Assembly (NCBI GenBank): GCA_017516865.1
Contig: JAFXAU010000009.1
Span: forward strand, 62,001-126,000
Direction of reading: 5' to 3'
DNA from: Bacteroidales bacterium
GTDB taxonomy: Bacteria; Bacteroidota; Bacteroidia; Bacteroidales; UBA1715
Length of the DNA: 64,000 nt
In this document: piece after piece, positions 27,929 to 38,844 of the stretch
Numbering within the stretch: the first letter of the stretch is position 1
How the letters are laid out: every line of letters starts with the position of its first letter
Notes under the pieces: model-generated
The model's database searches: none
Told to the model about the DNA's origin: nothing
Seen by the model: the letters and a program-made list of their open reading frames with translations, nothing else
Translations under genes and position numbers: made by a program

Positions 27929-30900
27929 ATGTATAGGTGTAAAAGAGGTATATCATTTTTGAAGCATTTATTACCGCTTTTTGTCGTGCTGCAAAGTGCG
28001 ATTGTGTTGCATGCGCAGTCAATTGAGTGTGCCATATTGGGCAAGGAGCCGACGTGTCCCAATCCTTCCAATGCATCAATTATGTTCAAGCTGACGACAG
28101 ACGGAACCGTCGAAGGTACGTATGACCTTATTATCAGCAGTGTTTTTGAGCATAATAAGGAAATTTGTAACGTATCCATCGATATGGAATTAGGCAAAAC
28201 CGAATACATGTATTCAGTAGAAAACCTTGATTATCAGTATTATGACCCAGACAATGGGGAACTGAAAACTCATATTCAATACCTTGCGTATATTACCGAC
28301 GGCTCACAAATCGTAAGTATCAAAACATTTAGTTTTAATAAACCAGAATATTCTGCTCTTACAAAGATGATTCGCGGTTCGGGTTGCGACAGTCAACCTG
28401 TGGGAAAGGCTTCGGTTTCTTTTGTGTTGGGCGTTCCGCCATATTCGTGGGAGTGGCATAAAATAGGAACACCGTCGTTCCCGACGCATGCGAACCAGGA
28501 AAAAGTTGAAGATTTGGGTCCAGGAAGATACTATACCGTGGTGACTGATATGGAGGGATGTGAGATAAATTCCGATACGGTTGAAATAAAAAATGTCGAC
28601 GTTGCGGTTTCGGCAAAAGTTATAAAGCATATTCAGTGTAAAGGGGAAAAAACAGGCGAGATTTCTGCAACGATAACCAATGCCTATGAGGACGCCTGTA
28701 CGATTTCGTGGAATGATGAATCTTTGGAAACGGTTTCCTGCGATACGCGGGGAAATGCGTCGGCTACTAAAGATGGATTTGCCGCTAAAACGTTGTTTGT
28801 GGCCGTTGAAGACGAGATAGGCTGTCGCGATACGTCTACGATTACAATTCTTGAACCAAAAGAAAAATTCATTCTTGAACTTGTCGATTCTAAGGATCTT
28901 AACTGTAAAGATATACCAACTGGAGTTGCAACATACACCGTTTTGAATGCAGTAGGAACGACAACGTATACGTGGTCGGATGGTGGAAGTGGTCGGTCGC
29001 GGTCGAATTTGTCGGCAAATACCGAATATAAGGTGGTTGCAACGGATGATAATGGCTGCCGTGATTCTGCAACAATAACTCTGTCGCAACCCGATACCGA
29101 TGTGAAACTTTCTCTTGTTTCTGCCAAGAGACCGTCGTGTTATGGTGCATCGGACGGAAAAATAAAAGTTTCTGCGTCGGGTGGTAGTTCGCATGTGTAT
29201 ACGTATACGTGGAACGGCGTTGTGGGCACAAGCACGAATAATACGCTTTCGGCAGGGGTGTGTAACATTGCCGTGGTAGACCAGAACGGCTGTTATGCTG
29301 AACTTACTCATGAATTGTCGCAACCTACAAAAATTGCTTCGGCATTTATTTTTACAGAAAATTCGCAGCCTGCCGACGAATATTTGTCGTGTAACGGCGA
29401 TGAGCTTACCGTTGCGGTAAATGTTACAGGCGGTGTGCTTCCTATAAAGTATTTTAAATGGAACGGCGGGGCGGAGTCCTCAAATTCGCAGATAACAGTA
29501 GGAGCGGGACCATGCAAGGTTGTGATGGAAGACACGAATGGCTGCCTTGATTCCGTTGAAACTGTAATACACGAGCCAGAAAAGTTGACGGTTACTATTG
29601 CAGAAACTTCGAGCATTCCGTGTGACGGAGAGTATGGGGAGTTGACGGCAAATGTGACAGGTGGAACAGGTGCTTATACGTATGCATGGTCGAACGCGGC
29701 AACCACGGCGAAAACAGGACAAATTACAGAGGGGACATATTCTGTAACAGTTACCGATGAAAATCAATGTTCGGCAAGTGCGGAATATACAATAATAAAA
29801 CCTGCGTTGTTAAACGCTCGTATCATTATGTCGAAAGAGGCTTGTCGTACGCTTTCGGCGGGAACTTTGACGGTTGAAGTTTTAGACGGTACGGCTCCGT
29901 ATACGTATTTGTGGAGTACGGGTTCTACCGAAGAAATGATTTCTGGACTAAAAGCTCATGAATATTCTATTACAATACACGATGCAAGCGGCTGTACGTT
30001 TAACGATAACATAGATTTGTCTAATGTCGGAAAATACAGAATTAAAACTTCTGCGACACGCGAAAAATGTCCTGGTTCTGCCGACGGAACAGCCACGGTA
30101 AAAATTTCCTATGGTTTCCGTCCGTATGATGTAAAATGGTATGATAATGATGACCATTTTATAGACGATACCACAACAATAGAGAATCTTGCTGTTGGAA
30201 CATACAAGGTAAATGTGGTTGATGACAGAGGGTGTGAATTGAATGAAAAAATCACTGTTTCAACAACGACTCCTATGTATGTGAAATCATTGGTGGTGAC
30301 GGAAACTCAGTGTGTTGAACCGACGGGAACGGCTACAGTGGCTCTTAGTAAGGGCTTGCCTCCTTATACTACCCTATGGTCGAATGGCGATACGAAACCT
30401 ATGGCAGATTCGTTGACAGAGGGTAAATATACGTTACGTGTGACAGATGCCAATGGTTGTATACTCGATACGTCGGTTACTATAACGACAAGAAATACGT
30501 TGCAGGTTGCGACTCTCAGTTCCGATACGGTAATCCGTTGTGTCGGAGGAACACAGGGAGAAGCACAGGCTGTGGCTTCGCTTGGCACTGCACCATATTC
30601 GTTTGCATGGTCAAATGGTGCGACGGGAGAAACTGCCAGTGGTTTGACGGCAGGCTCTTATACGGTTACGGTGACGGATGCCGAAGGCTGCGAGGCGACA
30701 AGTTCTATCCGATTTGTAGAAAAAGATGTCTTGACGATACTGCAAAACGATATTCATCATGTGACCTGTAATGGTGGCAATGACGGACATATTGTTGTCG
30801 GTGTAGAAGGCGGCGTGGCACCGTACACTATTACGTGGAGCAACGGTGCGTCGTCGTATTCAAATACAAACCTGACGGCAGGAACTTATACGGTTACTGT

Positions 30901-33900
30901 TACTGACTCAAAAGGTTGTTCGGTTTCGAAGACATTCACGATAACCGAACCTGATGATTTTGTGCTTTCATTCGAAAATGTCTCGTCAATTCAATGTAAA
31001 GGTCTTTGCAATGCAACGGCAACGGTGAATATTGTTGGCGGCGAAGCTCCATACACCTACAATTGGTCGTCGGGCGAAAAAACACAGACGGCTTCGCAAT
31101 TGTGTGTCGGTACGCAGTCGGTCGAGATTACTGATAACAAAGGTTGCTCTGGAACAAAGTCTCTTGAAATTGCAGGTCGCGACGAAAGACTGATGGTTAC
31201 AAACGTGACAAGCACTGAGCCAATTTGTTCTGAAGTTACTCCTTCGGGTGTGTTGGCGGTAACGGTAACGGGCTCGTTGACAGGCTCCTATACGTATGAA
31301 TGGAAAGACGAGGCTACCGTCATAGGTACGGAAAGTAGCGTTTCGGGCCTGCATGCAGGTGCGTATACGCTTACGTTGTCAGATGGAACATGTTCGTTCG
31401 ATACTACTATTGCATTAAGTCACCAAATGACTGCTACTGCATCATTTGAACATCAATATTCTGACTGCGACGGCGAGGCTTATAAAGTGATACCGTCCAA
31501 TGAATCGACGGCAAATTACACATACTTGTGGTCGAATGGTCAGACAACGCAGATAGCGAAAGGTTTGCGAAACGGAACATATTCGGTGATTGCAACCGAT
31601 GACGAGAATTGTGTACTGACGGCTTCGGTTACGGTGGAAGAGACAGAAAGAAAGGTTGTGTTAGTTTCGAAAACTGATGCGAATTGCTTTGAAACAGCTA
31701 CTGGTTCAGCTTCGGTAACTACAGAAAATACAGTTGGAACGGTAACGTATAAATGGCTTAATTCTGAAAAAACGGTGGTTGCCTCGGCTGCCACGGCGAC
31801 AAACTTGTCAAAAGGAACATATTACGCAGTTGCCCACGATGCTACTCACGAAGATTGTCCCGATACTTTGCAAGTTTCGATAGACGAACCGAAACAGATA
31901 CAGTTGTATTTTTCGGAAGAAAGACCATCGTATTGCCATTTGCCAAATGGTGCCGTTTCGGTTGACGTAGTTGGTGCCCAGGGTGAGTTGTCATACTCGT
32001 GGGAAGTGGCCGATGCTGTTGTGGGAACGGCGAGAATTTGTAATAAAGTTCCTTCGGAAGAAAATATTACGGTTACCGTGACAGACGAAGTGAATTGTAA
32101 GATATCGGGAACTACACAAATTTCCGATGTCTCGAATTTTTCTTTGTTTGGAATGCAGTCAAAAGTCGAAGATTGCGTCGGTTCGGCAACGGCAGAGTTG
32201 AAGATTTATACTCAAAACGGCTATGAACCGTTCACATATTCATGGTCGCACAACGCTGAATTAAATTCACCGGTAGCGTCGAATTTGAAAAAAGGTTCAT
32301 ATTCGGTAAGTGTAACCGACGACAGAGGTTGTATGGTGACGTTTGATTTCCCTCAAATCGTTGACCCCGATACGATTAAGGTGGAAATTAACGAAAGTGC
32401 TCCGATTATTTGTAACGGCGGAACAGGAAACATGTTAGCCGTTGTCGATGGCGGTGAATCGCCATATACTTACGAATGGTATTCTTCCGAAGATGTACTT
32501 CTTCAGTCATCGCCGAATCCGGAATTGGCAGACAAGTCGAAAGGAACATATAAAGTGCGTATAATAGATGGTTTTGCTTGTGTCAGCGACTTTGCCTCAT
32601 ATTCGTTGGTTGAGCCCGATGTGTTGGAATCTCGTTTCTCTGTTAAATTGACCGAGTGCGGCAGCAACTCCGAAGTCGGCGAAATTACAATTGATACGGT
32701 AATTGGAGGCTCGCCTGAAGATTCCTATCGGTTTAAGTGGGGACAAGTGACGGATATTGGAAGATGGACAACGTATGATTTGGAAGACAAAGCGACGCTC
32801 GCAAATCTCGCCGCCGGCGAATATATTTGTACGATTACATCGGCACGGGCACCCGAAGATTGTTATATTACCGACACTCTGTACACGTATCCTATAATGC
32901 CTGATTCAATTGTTACGGTGCGTAAACATGCCCACTGCAACGCTTATACCGACGACGACATTCAGAATAAAACTCCAGATGGAAGCATCGAGGTCGTCAA
33001 TGTCTATACAAATACAGCCGACAAAGGAGCTTCGGAACGTGTGATGGAAGATGTGGCTAATTTTACGTATTTGTGGAATGATTCCAATGCCCAACAGACG
33101 GTGAAAGCCGGGAATCTTGTCGCAGGAGTTTATTCAGTACAAGTAACGGCATCTAACCAGTGTTCGGCGACGTTTGTGATCGATTCGATTGGAGCGTATG
33201 TGAATTTGGCTGCGGCAATATCGCCTGTCGATGATAATACGCCAGATAGAAAGGTTATCTGTCTCGAAGATTCTTTGCAGATGGAAAGTACGTTAAGTAC
33301 AACATATTCATACGAATATGTGCCAGTAGACAATGTTGTGCGCTATTATTGGTCGTCGACAGAAAGCAACAGTCTTGCTTCGATAAACACTCCTGAAGAA
33401 CGTACGACGTGGGTGAATCCACTGACGAAATATTATGCCGACAGTACGCAGATTGATTTTTATTACATGATTGACGGCTGTAAATCGCCAGTCGTCCACT
33501 ATGAAATTTCCCATTTTGATTCTCTTTCATTTGGTCTGGAATTCTACGACACGGTGGGCGTTTATATAGGCGCAGATTCTATTTTGGCATATCAGAATAC
33601 AAGATATGTTCTTCTTCCGACAGAAGAGCCGTGGTTTGTAAACAAGGCTTCTGAAGACGGTATTTTGTCGATTTCATGGAGTTCGTCTAAAAAAGACAGC
33701 CAAGAGCAAGGGGCTTTGAAAGATACCGTTACCGACGAAAAATCATACATCAATTCTGGCAGATACGGATTGCTTTTCAATGCAACGGAATCAAATTATA
33801 TTTATGCAGAAGCCACGTCGACACAAGGTTGTAAAGAACGCGCCGTGGTTTATCTCGATGTGCAGTCTTCGGTGCTGGTTCCGTCGGGATTCTCGCCGAA

Positions 33901-34147
33901 CGGAGATAATGTAAACGATACATGGATTATACCGTATTTGGAAAACTGCCCCGAAGCGAAAGTGAAAGTATTTAACCGTTGGGGCGTGAAAGTATTTGAA
34001 TGTAATTCAGACTATTACAAAAATCCATGGGACGGTACTTCGGCAAATGGAAAAGATTTACCGATGGGTACATATTATTATGTTATAGAATTTAATGACG
34101 AAAAAGACACTCCGATGACGACGGGCTCTATTTCGATTCTAAGATGA
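27929..34147 (+). CDS. SprB-like repeat adhesin with T9SS type B sorting domain
   Basis: The protein has 2,072 residues. The signal peptide is within residues 1-30 ([21 protein letters not shown]). About twenty SprB-type repeats of ~80-90 residues follow, each with C-x-G near the start, a PYTYxWS core and a [13 protein letters not shown] close. A clear example is [20 protein letters not shown] near nt 30765. The last ~90 residues ([41 protein letters not shown]) are the gliding-motility-type C-terminal domain, the type B T9SS signal, which usually depends on a PorP/SprF partner. The next gene is such a partner and overlaps by 4 nt. SprB itself is the mobile gliding adhesin of Flavobacterium; here motility is not proven, and a non-moving surface adhesin is equally likely. 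Confidence 0.93.
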   Translation: MYRCKRGISFLKHLLPLFVVLQSAIVLHAQSIECAILGKEPTCPNPSNASIMFKLTTDGTVEGTYDLIISSVFEHNKEICNVSIDMELGKTEYMYSVENLDYQYYDPDNGELKTHIQYLAYITDGSQIVSIKTFSFNKPEYSALTKMIRGSGCDSQPVGKASVSFVLGVPPYSWEWHKIGTPSFPTHANQEKVEDLGPGRYYTVVTDMEGCEINSDTVEIKNVDVAVSAKVIKHIQCKGEKTGEISATITNAYEDACTISWNDESLETVSCDTRGNASATKDGFAAKTLFVAVEDEIGCRDTSTITILEPKEKFILELVDSKDLNCKDIPTGVATYTVLNAVGTTTYTWSDGGSGRSRSNLSANTEYKVVATDDNGCRDSATITLSQPDTDVKLSLVSAKRPSCYGASDGKIKVSASGGSSHVYTYTWNGVVGTSTNNTLSAGVCNIAVVDQNGCYAELTHELSQPTKIASAFIFTENSQPADEYLSCNGDELTVAVNVTGGVLPIKYFKWNGGAESSNSQITVGAGPCKVVMEDTNGCLDSVETVIHEPEKLTVTIAETSSIPCDGEYGELTANVTGGTGAYTYAWSNAATTAKTGQITEGTYSVTVTDENQCSASAEYTIIKPALLNARIIMSKEACRTLSAGTLTVEVLDGTAPYTYLWSTGSTEEMISGLKAHEYSITIHDASGCTFNDNIDLSNVGKYRIKTSATREKCPGSADGTATVKISYGFRPYDVKWYDNDDHFIDDTTTIENLAVGTYKVNVVDDRGCELNEKITVSTTTPMYVKSLVVTETQCVEPTGTATVALSKGLPPYTTLWSNGDTKPMADSLTEGKYTLRVTDANGCILDTSVTITTRNTLQVATLSSDTVIRCVGGTQGEAQAVASLGTAPYSFAWSNGATGETASGLTAGSYTVTVTDAEGCEATSSIRFVEKDVLTILQNDIHHVTCNGGNDGHIVVGVEGGVAPYTITWSNGASSYSNTNLTAGTYTVTVTDSKGCSVSKTFTITEPDDFVLSFENVSSIQCKGLCNATATVNIVGGEAPYTYNWSSGEKTQTASQLCVGTQSVEITDNKGCSGTKSLEIAGRDERLMVTNVTSTEPICSEVTPSGVLAVTVTGSLTGSYTYEWKDEATVIGTESSVSGLHAGAYTLTLSDGTCSFDTTIALSHQMTATASFEHQYSDCDGEAYKVIPSNESTANYTYLWSNGQTTQIAKGLRNGTYSVIATDDENCVLTASVTVEETERKVVLVSKTDANCFETATGSASVTTENTVGTVTYKWLNSEKTVVASAATATNLSKGTYYAVAHDATHEDCPDTLQVSIDEPKQIQLYFSEERPSYCHLPNGAVSVDVVGAQGELSYSWEVADAVVGTARICNKVPSEENITVTVTDEVNCKISGTTQISDVSNFSLFGMQSKVEDCVGSATAELKIYTQNGYEPFTYSWSHNAELNSPVASNLKKGSYSVSVTDDRGCMVTFDFPQIVDPDTIKVEINESAPIICNGGTGNMLAVVDGGESPYTYEWYSSEDVLLQSSPNPELADKSKGTYKVRIIDGFACVSDFASYSLVEPDVLESRFSVKLTECGSNSEVGEITIDTVIGGSPEDSYRFKWGQVTDIGRWTTYDLEDKATLANLAAGEYICTITSARAPEDCYITDTLYTYPIMPDSIVTVRKHAHCNAYTDDDIQNKTPDGSIEVVNVYTNTADKGASERVMEDVANFTYLWNDSNAQQTVKAGNLVAGVYSVQVTASNQCSATFVIDSIGAYVNLAAAISPVDDNTPDRKVICLEDSLQMESTLSTTYSYEYVPVDNVVRYYWSSTESNSLASINTPEERTTWVNPLTKYYADSTQIDFYYMIDGCKSPVVHYEISHFDSLSFGLEFYDTVGVYIGADSILAYQNTRYVLLPTEEPWFVNKASEDGILSISWSSSKKDSQEQGALKDTVTDEKSYINSGRYGLLFNATESNYIYAEATSTQGCKERAVVYLDVQSSVLVPSGFSPNGDNVNDTWIIPYLENCPEAKVKVFNRWGVKVFECNSDYYKNPWDGTSANGKDLPMGTYYYVIEFNDEKDTPMTTGSISILR

Positions 34148-35046
34148 TGAAGAGATTATTGACATATATACTATTGCTATTGTCTGTTTCGCAAGTTTTT
34201 GCACAGCAGACACCGCTCTATTCTATGTATATGTTCAATGAACTATCGTATAATCCAGCTGTGGCAGGTCGAAACGATTATTGCGAGGCACAGGTGAACA
34301 ACCGTTATCAGTTTGTCGGCATTGAAAATGCTCCAATTACTGCTACTATTACGTTGACGGGCAAACTTCGTCAACATCCTATGGGGTGGGGCGGAATGAT
34401 ATATAATGATAGTCAGGGCGCTTTCTCTAAATTTGGTGTATATGGCGCATATTCTTATCAGTTGAAAGTTGGAGAGCAGTCAAAATTGTCGTTCGGATTG
34501 AATGCCGGATTGGTGAAATATGCAGTCGATATGACTAAAATCCGCTTTTTGCAAACAGAGGAAAATCTAACGGAATATATGTATACTTCCGTTCGTCCCG
34601 ATGCGTCGTTTGGCGTGTATTTCGATGCAAAGGATTATTTTGTAGGTCTGTCGTTAGACCAGTTGCTTAATAATAAAATAGAAGTGTACAACGACACGTT
34701 GGCGGTTGACAATACATTGAATCGATTCAAAAGTCATTTCAATCTTATGGGAGGCTATCGGTACAGAATTTCAAATTCTCTTTTGTCAGAGTCGTCAGTC
34801 GTCTTCCGTAAAGTTGCTGCTTCTCCGTTGCAGATGGAACTTTCTTCGCGGGTTACATATCGCGAAGTTATATGGGGCGGAATGTCGTTTAGAACAAGCG
34901 ATGCAATTGTATTGTTTGTCGGCTACACATTCCGCGATTTGCTGTCGTTCGGCTATTCGTACGACATAACATATTCAGGCTTGCGTAAAGCTTCTCATGG
35001 AGCACATGAAGTGTTCCTGTCTATTAAGTTTAAGCAAAATGAATAA
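34144..35046 (+). CDS. porP: PorP/SprF-family outer-membrane protein
   Basis: The protein has 300 residues. A signal peptide ends at VFAQQ. The family start (PLYSMYMFNELSYNPAVAG) is textbook for PorP/SprF, followed by amphipathic beta strands of a 14-stranded-type barrel (WGGMIYNDSQGAFSKFGVYGAYSYQL). SprF-like proteins are dedicated partners that export or attach type B sorting-domain proteins such as SprB. The ATG overlaps the adhesin stop (ATGA), and the next gene overlaps its 3' end by 8 nt, so the three are translationally coupled and expressed in matched amounts. Confidence 0.93.
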   Translation: MMKRLLTYILLLLSVSQVFAQQTPLYSMYMFNELSYNPAVAGRNDYCEAQVNNRYQFVGIENAPITATITLTGKLRQHPMGWGGMIYNDSQGAFSKFGVYGAYSYQLKVGEQSKLSFGLNAGLVKYAVDMTKIRFLQTEENLTEYMYTSVRPDASFGVYFDAKDYFVGLSLDQLLNNKIEVYNDTLAVDNTLNRFKSHFNLMGGYRYRISNSLLSESSVVFRKVAASPLQMELSSRVTYREVIWGGMSFRTSDAIVLFVGYTFRDLLSFGYSYDITYSGLRKASHGAHEVFLSIKFKQNE

Positions 35047-35458
35047 TATGAAAAAAATTGTTGCTTTCTGTCTAATCTGTATTCTATTCTGTTCTTGTGC
35101 AAGAGAACGGAAAAAAATCGATGATAATGGCTTGTTGACCAAAGAAGGACTTGTCGATGTGTTGGTCGACATACATTTGATGGATGCAAAACTATCTACG
35201 TACAATTCTTTGAACAAGTCAAAAGTTGTACTTGAACCTCATTGCTACGACAGCATTGTGTTTGCCGGTCATGACTGTAACGACAGCATTTTCCGTGCAA
35301 GCATTGAATATTATACGCTTATAAATGAACTGAAGGAAGTTTACGATGCTGTGATTGACTCGTTGAATGTGTTGGAAACACTCGCTGAGCAAAAAATGAG
35401 GACTGAAAAAGCTGCTCAGAAAACCGACACGATGAAGGAGAATAATTCCAAAAAATAG
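35039..35458 (+). CDS. DUF4296-type lipoprotein
   Basis: The protein has about 139 residues from ATG 35039; a second ATG at 35048 gives MKKIVAFCLICILFCSC. Lipobox FCSC places a lipidated Cys after a ~16-residue signal, so it is a probable membrane-anchored lipoprotein. The mature part carries LVDVLVDIHLMDAKLS, the mark of DUF4296, a family of unknown function common in Bacteroidetes. The C-terminal ~40 residues are a charged helix (LNVLETLAEQKMRTEKAAQK). It overlaps porP by 8 nt, suggesting a part in export or anchoring of the SprB-like protein. uvrC starts 14 nt downstream. Confidence 0.85.
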   Translation: MNNMKKIVAFCLICILFCSCARERKKIDDNGLLTKEGLVDVLVDIHLMDAKLSTYNSLNKSKVVLEPHCYDSIVFAGHDCNDSIFRASIEYYTLINELKEVYDAVIDSLNVLETLAEQKMRTEKAAQKTDTMKENNSKK

Positions 35459-35472
35459 GTTTCTGTTTTGTC

Positions 35473-37308
35473 ATGAAATCCAACGACGAACAACGGCTTT
35501 CATCCATCCGTGAACAATTGGCAACCTTGCCGACTGACCCCGGCGTGTATCAGTATTTCGACAAAAACGGTACGCTCATCTACGTGGGAAAGGCAAAAAA
35601 TCTCAAACGTCGTGTGTCGTCATATTTCAATAAAGAACAGACGCACCCCAAAACGAAGGTGCTTGTCAGCAAAATAGTGACAATCAGGCATTTTATTGTT
35701 AAAAGTGAACAAGATGCGCTATTGCTTGAAAATAACCTGATAAAGAAATACAAACCTCGATATAACGTATTGTTAAAGGACGACAAGACGTATCCGTGGA
35801 TAGTTATTAAGAACGAGAATTTTCCTCGCATCACGCTTACCCGTCATTTTATACGGAACGGCTCGCAGTATTTTGGACCGTATGCCAACGTGAAAATGGC
35901 GAAATACCTGTTGGCGCTTATTAAGCAATTATACAAACCGCGCACGTGCTCGTTGGCTCTGAATACCAACGACATACAGAAAGGGAAGTTCAACGTGTGC
36001 TTGGAATATCACATAAAAAACTGCAAAGCTCCGTGCGTGGGAAAACAGTCGCAGGAGGACTATGCCAACGCCGTTTCCGAGATTCGCGACATTCTCAAGG
36101 GAAACATTGGCGAAGTCATTAAAATTCTCAAGGAACGTATGCTTCGCTATTCTGCCGAAATGAAGTATGAACTGGCAGGCGAAATAAAAGAGCAACTCGA
36201 CGAACTGACACGCTATCAGAGCCGTTCCACGATTGTGAATCCAAGCATCACCAATGTTGACGTGTATTCCATTTTGGATGACGTGGACACGGCATACGTC
36301 AACTTCCTGAAGGTTGTGAACGGTGCCATAGTGCAACTGCACACGCTCGAAATCAGAAAACAACTTGACGAAACGCCCACGGAACTCCTTGGCATTGCCA
36401 TTACCGAGATTCGGCAAAAAATTCCAAGTACTGCGAAGGAGATTATTGTGCCGTTTGAGCCCGATTTTTCTATCGAAGGCGTCACATTCCATGTCCCTCA
36501 GCGTGGTGAGAAAATGAATCTGTTACAATTGTCGGAGCAAAATGCCCATCTCTACAAGGTTGAGAAGTTCAAGCAAATGAAGCGAGTTGACCCTGAACGA
36601 CATTCTTTGAAGTTGTTGGAATCATTGCAGAAAGCACTGCAACTTAACGAATTACCAAGAAACATAGAATGTTTCGACAATAGCAACATACAAGGTGCGT
36701 ATCCAGTGGCAGGCATGGTTCGTTTCACCGATGGTAAGCCAAATAAATCGGAATATCGCAAGTTTAACATCAAGACCGTGGAAGGTCCCGATGACTACGC
36801 AAGTATGGAAGAAGTAATTTTCCGTCGGTACAAACGACTTGTTGAAGAAGGAGAGGATTTGCCACAGTTGCTCATTGTTGATGGCGGTGAGGGGCAAATG
36901 GAAGTGGCACGCCACGTTATTCAAGACCAACTACAACTCAACATTCCTATTGCCGGACTTGCAAAAGACCGAAAACACCATACCCACGAAATCCTATTCG
37001 GTTTTCCGCCCAAGGTTGTTGGAATTAAGCCCAACGACCCGCTTTTTCACCTTATGGAACGCATACAAGACGAAGTGCATCGCTTCGCCATCACATTCCA
37101 CCGCAATCAGCGGTCGAAAAAGTTCACCTCTTCCGAATTAGAAGCAATAGAAGGTATTGGTCCAAAGACGATAGAACTGTTATTCAAACAATTCAAAACA
37201 GTCTCGGCAGTCAAAAGTGCAAGCGAAGAAGAACTGACCAAGGTTGTAGGAAAAGAAAAAGCACGGAAGATAGTGGAGTTCACCACTTCTGCTAATCCGT
37301 CTAACTAA
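35473..37308 (+). CDS. uvrC: Excinuclease ABC subunit C
   Basis: The protein has 611 residues, of normal UvrC length. UvrC makes both incisions around a lesion in nucleotide excision repair, after UvrAB loading. The GIY-YIG domain lies at residues ~20-100 (GVYQYFDKNGTLIYVGKAKNLKRRV), then a Cys-rich linker (CLEYHIKNCKAPCVG) and a UVR-type helix pair at ~205-235 (EMKYELAGEIKEQLDEL). The RNase H-like nuclease core follows (ECFDNSNIQGAYPVAGMV and LLIVDGGEGQMEVA). The end is a helix-hairpin-helix tandem (IEGIGPKTIELLFKQF, VVGKEKARKIVEF). It is the last gene of the SprB-like cluster with a 14-nt gap; this placement is probably historical, with no functional link to secretion. Confidence 0.97.
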   Translation: MKSNDEQRLSSIREQLATLPTDPGVYQYFDKNGTLIYVGKAKNLKRRVSSYFNKEQTHPKTKVLVSKIVTIRHFIVKSEQDALLLENNLIKKYKPRYNVLLKDDKTYPWIVIKNENFPRITLTRHFIRNGSQYFGPYANVKMAKYLLALIKQLYKPRTCSLALNTNDIQKGKFNVCLEYHIKNCKAPCVGKQSQEDYANAVSEIRDILKGNIGEVIKILKERMLRYSAEMKYELAGEIKEQLDELTRYQSRSTIVNPSITNVDVYSILDDVDTAYVNFLKVVNGAIVQLHTLEIRKQLDETPTELLGIAITEIRQKIPSTAKEIIVPFEPDFSIEGVTFHVPQRGEKMNLLQLSEQNAHLYKVEKFKQMKRVDPERHSLKLLESLQKALQLNELPRNIECFDNSNIQGAYPVAGMVRFTDGKPNKSEYRKFNIKTVEGPDDYASMEEVIFRRYKRLVEEGEDLPQLLIVDGGEGQMEVARHVIQDQLQLNIPIAGLAKDRKHHTHEILFGFPPKVVGIKPNDPLFHLMERIQDEVHRFAITFHRNQRSKKFTSSELEAIEGIGPKTIELLFKQFKTVSAVKSASEEELTKVVGKEKARKIVEFTTSANPSN

Positions 37309-37327
37309 AGAGAACATTTTGGCGGTC

Positions 37328-37416
37328 ATTCCCCCGAAAAAGTGTAAATTTTCTTCGGCATTCCCACGAAAAAGTGTAAATTTTTAAAATTATTCCCCCG
37401 AAAAAGTGTAAATTTG
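37328..37416 (+). repeat. Three 24-nt direct repeats at exact 32-bp period, overlapping a -7 box
   Basis: Copies start at 37328, 37360 and 37392. Each reads ATTCCC(C/A)C then GAAAAAGTGTAAATTT; only copy 2 differs, by one base. The period is 32 nt, about three helical turns, so all copies face the same side of the DNA. Only copy 3 is followed by G, turning its end into TAAATTTG (37409-37416), a Bacteroidetes -7 box, 26 nt before the ATPase ATG. No ORF lies here. Likely an operator array or tandem promoter. Confidence 0.85.
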
Positions 37417-37441
37417 CATTTATAAAAGAGTTGTTTTTTAT

Positions 37442-38755
37442 ATGAAAAGATTGATATACAATGATTTACTAAAATGGAAGATGTCGTCTGACAGAAAACC
37501 TTTATTTTTGTTAGGTGCTCGTCAGGTGGGGAAAACCTATATTTTACAAGATTTTGGAGAACGAGAGTTTAAAAATATGGTGTATGTCAATTGTCACCAA
37601 AATGAGTTCACAAACAACTTGTTTCGTGACTTGATGACCAAAAGAATCGTCACCGAGTTGGAACGTTTTTTTGAAACGCCAATCATCCCGAATGAGACAC
37701 TTTTGATTTTCGACGAAATTCAGGAGGCACACAATGGCATAGCATCGTTAAAATATTTTTGTGAGGAAATGCCGCAACTTCACGTAATTGCGGCAGGTTC
37801 CTTATTGGGAATATCTCTTCGGAGCGATGAGTCATACCCCGTTGGGAAAGTGAATACCTTAAAAATGTATCCTATGAGTTTCAAGGAATTTTTGCTGGCC
37901 AAAGGCAGAAATGGCCTTGTTGACGTTCTTGAAAATCTTGAATGGGATTCAATGAAGGCAATGAACGAGGATTTTACCGAGCTGCTTCGACAATACTATT
38001 TCACAGGTGGAATGCCCGAGGCGATAAAAACATTCATTGAAAAAAATGATGTGAACTTAGTGAGAAACATACAGCACGAAATACTTGACGCATACGAGCG
38101 TGATATTGCAAAACATACTAAGTCTCAGGCAATCAACATACACCAAGTGTGGAATAATATTCCTGCCCAGTTGGCGCGGGAAAACAAAAAATTTATTTTT
38201 GGGGCTGTTCGCAAAGGAGCAAGGGCAGCTACATACGAACAAGCAATACAATGGCTTGTAGATGCTGGTTTGGTGTATAAGGTGGAAAGGGTTCGTGAGC
38301 CATCGATGCCCCTAAAGTTTTATGCTGATTATGAGGCATTTAAACTATATGCATTTGATTGCGGTTTATTGGCTTGTCTTGCCGAAGCAAATCCCAATGC
38401 TATGCTTTTGGGTATGAATCCGTTTGTGGAGTTCAAAGGTGCTTTTTCGGAAAACTTTGTTTTACAGCAACTTATATCGGCTGGTTGCAAATCAATATAT
38501 TATTATTCAAAGGAAAAATCAACAATGGAGATAGATTTCCTGTGTCAAACTTCCGAAAAAATCGTTCCTGTTGAGGTCAAGGCAAAAGAAAATGTGAAAA
38601 GCAAATCATTTTCAACCTTCATTCAGCAAGAGTTTAAGGAAAAATCATTTAAAGGACTTCGTTGTTCAATGAAACCATACATTGACCAAGGATGGATGGA
38701 AAACATACCGCTTTATGCCGTTGAAGCATATATACAGGCAATGCGGAAAGAATAG
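37442..38755 (+). CDS. AAA+ ATPase with DUF4143 nuclease-like C-terminus
   Basis: The protein has 437 residues. Walker A GARQVGKT is at 25-32 and Walker B LLIFDEIQE around 87-95, followed by a sensor region AAGSLLGISL at ~117-126. The C-terminal half is DUF4143: MEIDFLCQ...IVPVEVKAKENVKSKSF, a PD-(D/E)xK-like arrangement (ExD followed by ExK). The family is very common in Bacteroidetes and archaea, sometimes proposed as defence or toxin-like, with no settled function. The gene is alone with its own promoter in the 32-bp repeats and is followed by a terminator shared with the convergent gene. Confidence 0.92.
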   Translation: MKRLIYNDLLKWKMSSDRKPLFLLGARQVGKTYILQDFGEREFKNMVYVNCHQNEFTNNLFRDLMTKRIVTELERFFETPIIPNETLLIFDEIQEAHNGIASLKYFCEEMPQLHVIAAGSLLGISLRSDESYPVGKVNTLKMYPMSFKEFLLAKGRNGLVDVLENLEWDSMKAMNEDFTELLRQYYFTGGMPEAIKTFIEKNDVNLVRNIQHEILDAYERDIAKHTKSQAINIHQVWNNIPAQLARENKKFIFGAVRKGARAATYEQAIQWLVDAGLVYKVERVREPSMPLKFYADYEAFKLYAFDCGLLACLAEANPNAMLLGMNPFVEFKGAFSENFVLQQLISAGCKSIYYYSKEKSTMEIDFLCQTSEKIVPVEVKAKENVKSKSFSTFIQQEFKEKSFKGLRCSMKPYIDQGWMENIPLYAVEAYIQAMRKE

Positions 38756-38802
38756 GTTTTTACGCAGCGCATTGAGTAAAATAATGGGATGATTTTAGAG
38801 AA

Positions 38803-38837
38803 AATTCCCCGTTCCTATAGAGGTGGGACGGGGAATT
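38803..38837 (-). terminator. Shared terminator hairpin between convergent genes
   Basis: AATTCCCCGT (38803-38812) pairs with ACGGGGAATT (38828-38837) around a 15-nt loop. Reading on the minus strand it ends in TTTTCTCT, fitting termination of the 38845 gene. On the plus strand the following sequence is only mildly T-rich. Confidence 0.65.
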
Positions 38838-38844
38838 GTACATA

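Noticed and set aside
27835..28209. N-terminal extension of LptB
   Set aside because: It would add 125 residues with no LptB similarity, overlapping the divergent adhesin; the ATG at 27834 gives the standard start.
28304..29323. 339-codon open frame on the minus strand inside the SprB-like gene
   Set aside because: It runs antisense through a gene with clear repeat domains, has Cys/Arg-rich low-quality sequence and no domain; open antisense frames are common in this long Thr/Ser-rich gene.
37328..37416. CRISPR array
   Set aside because: Three 24-nt units with only 8 nt between them; no spacer-length unique sequence and no cas genes.
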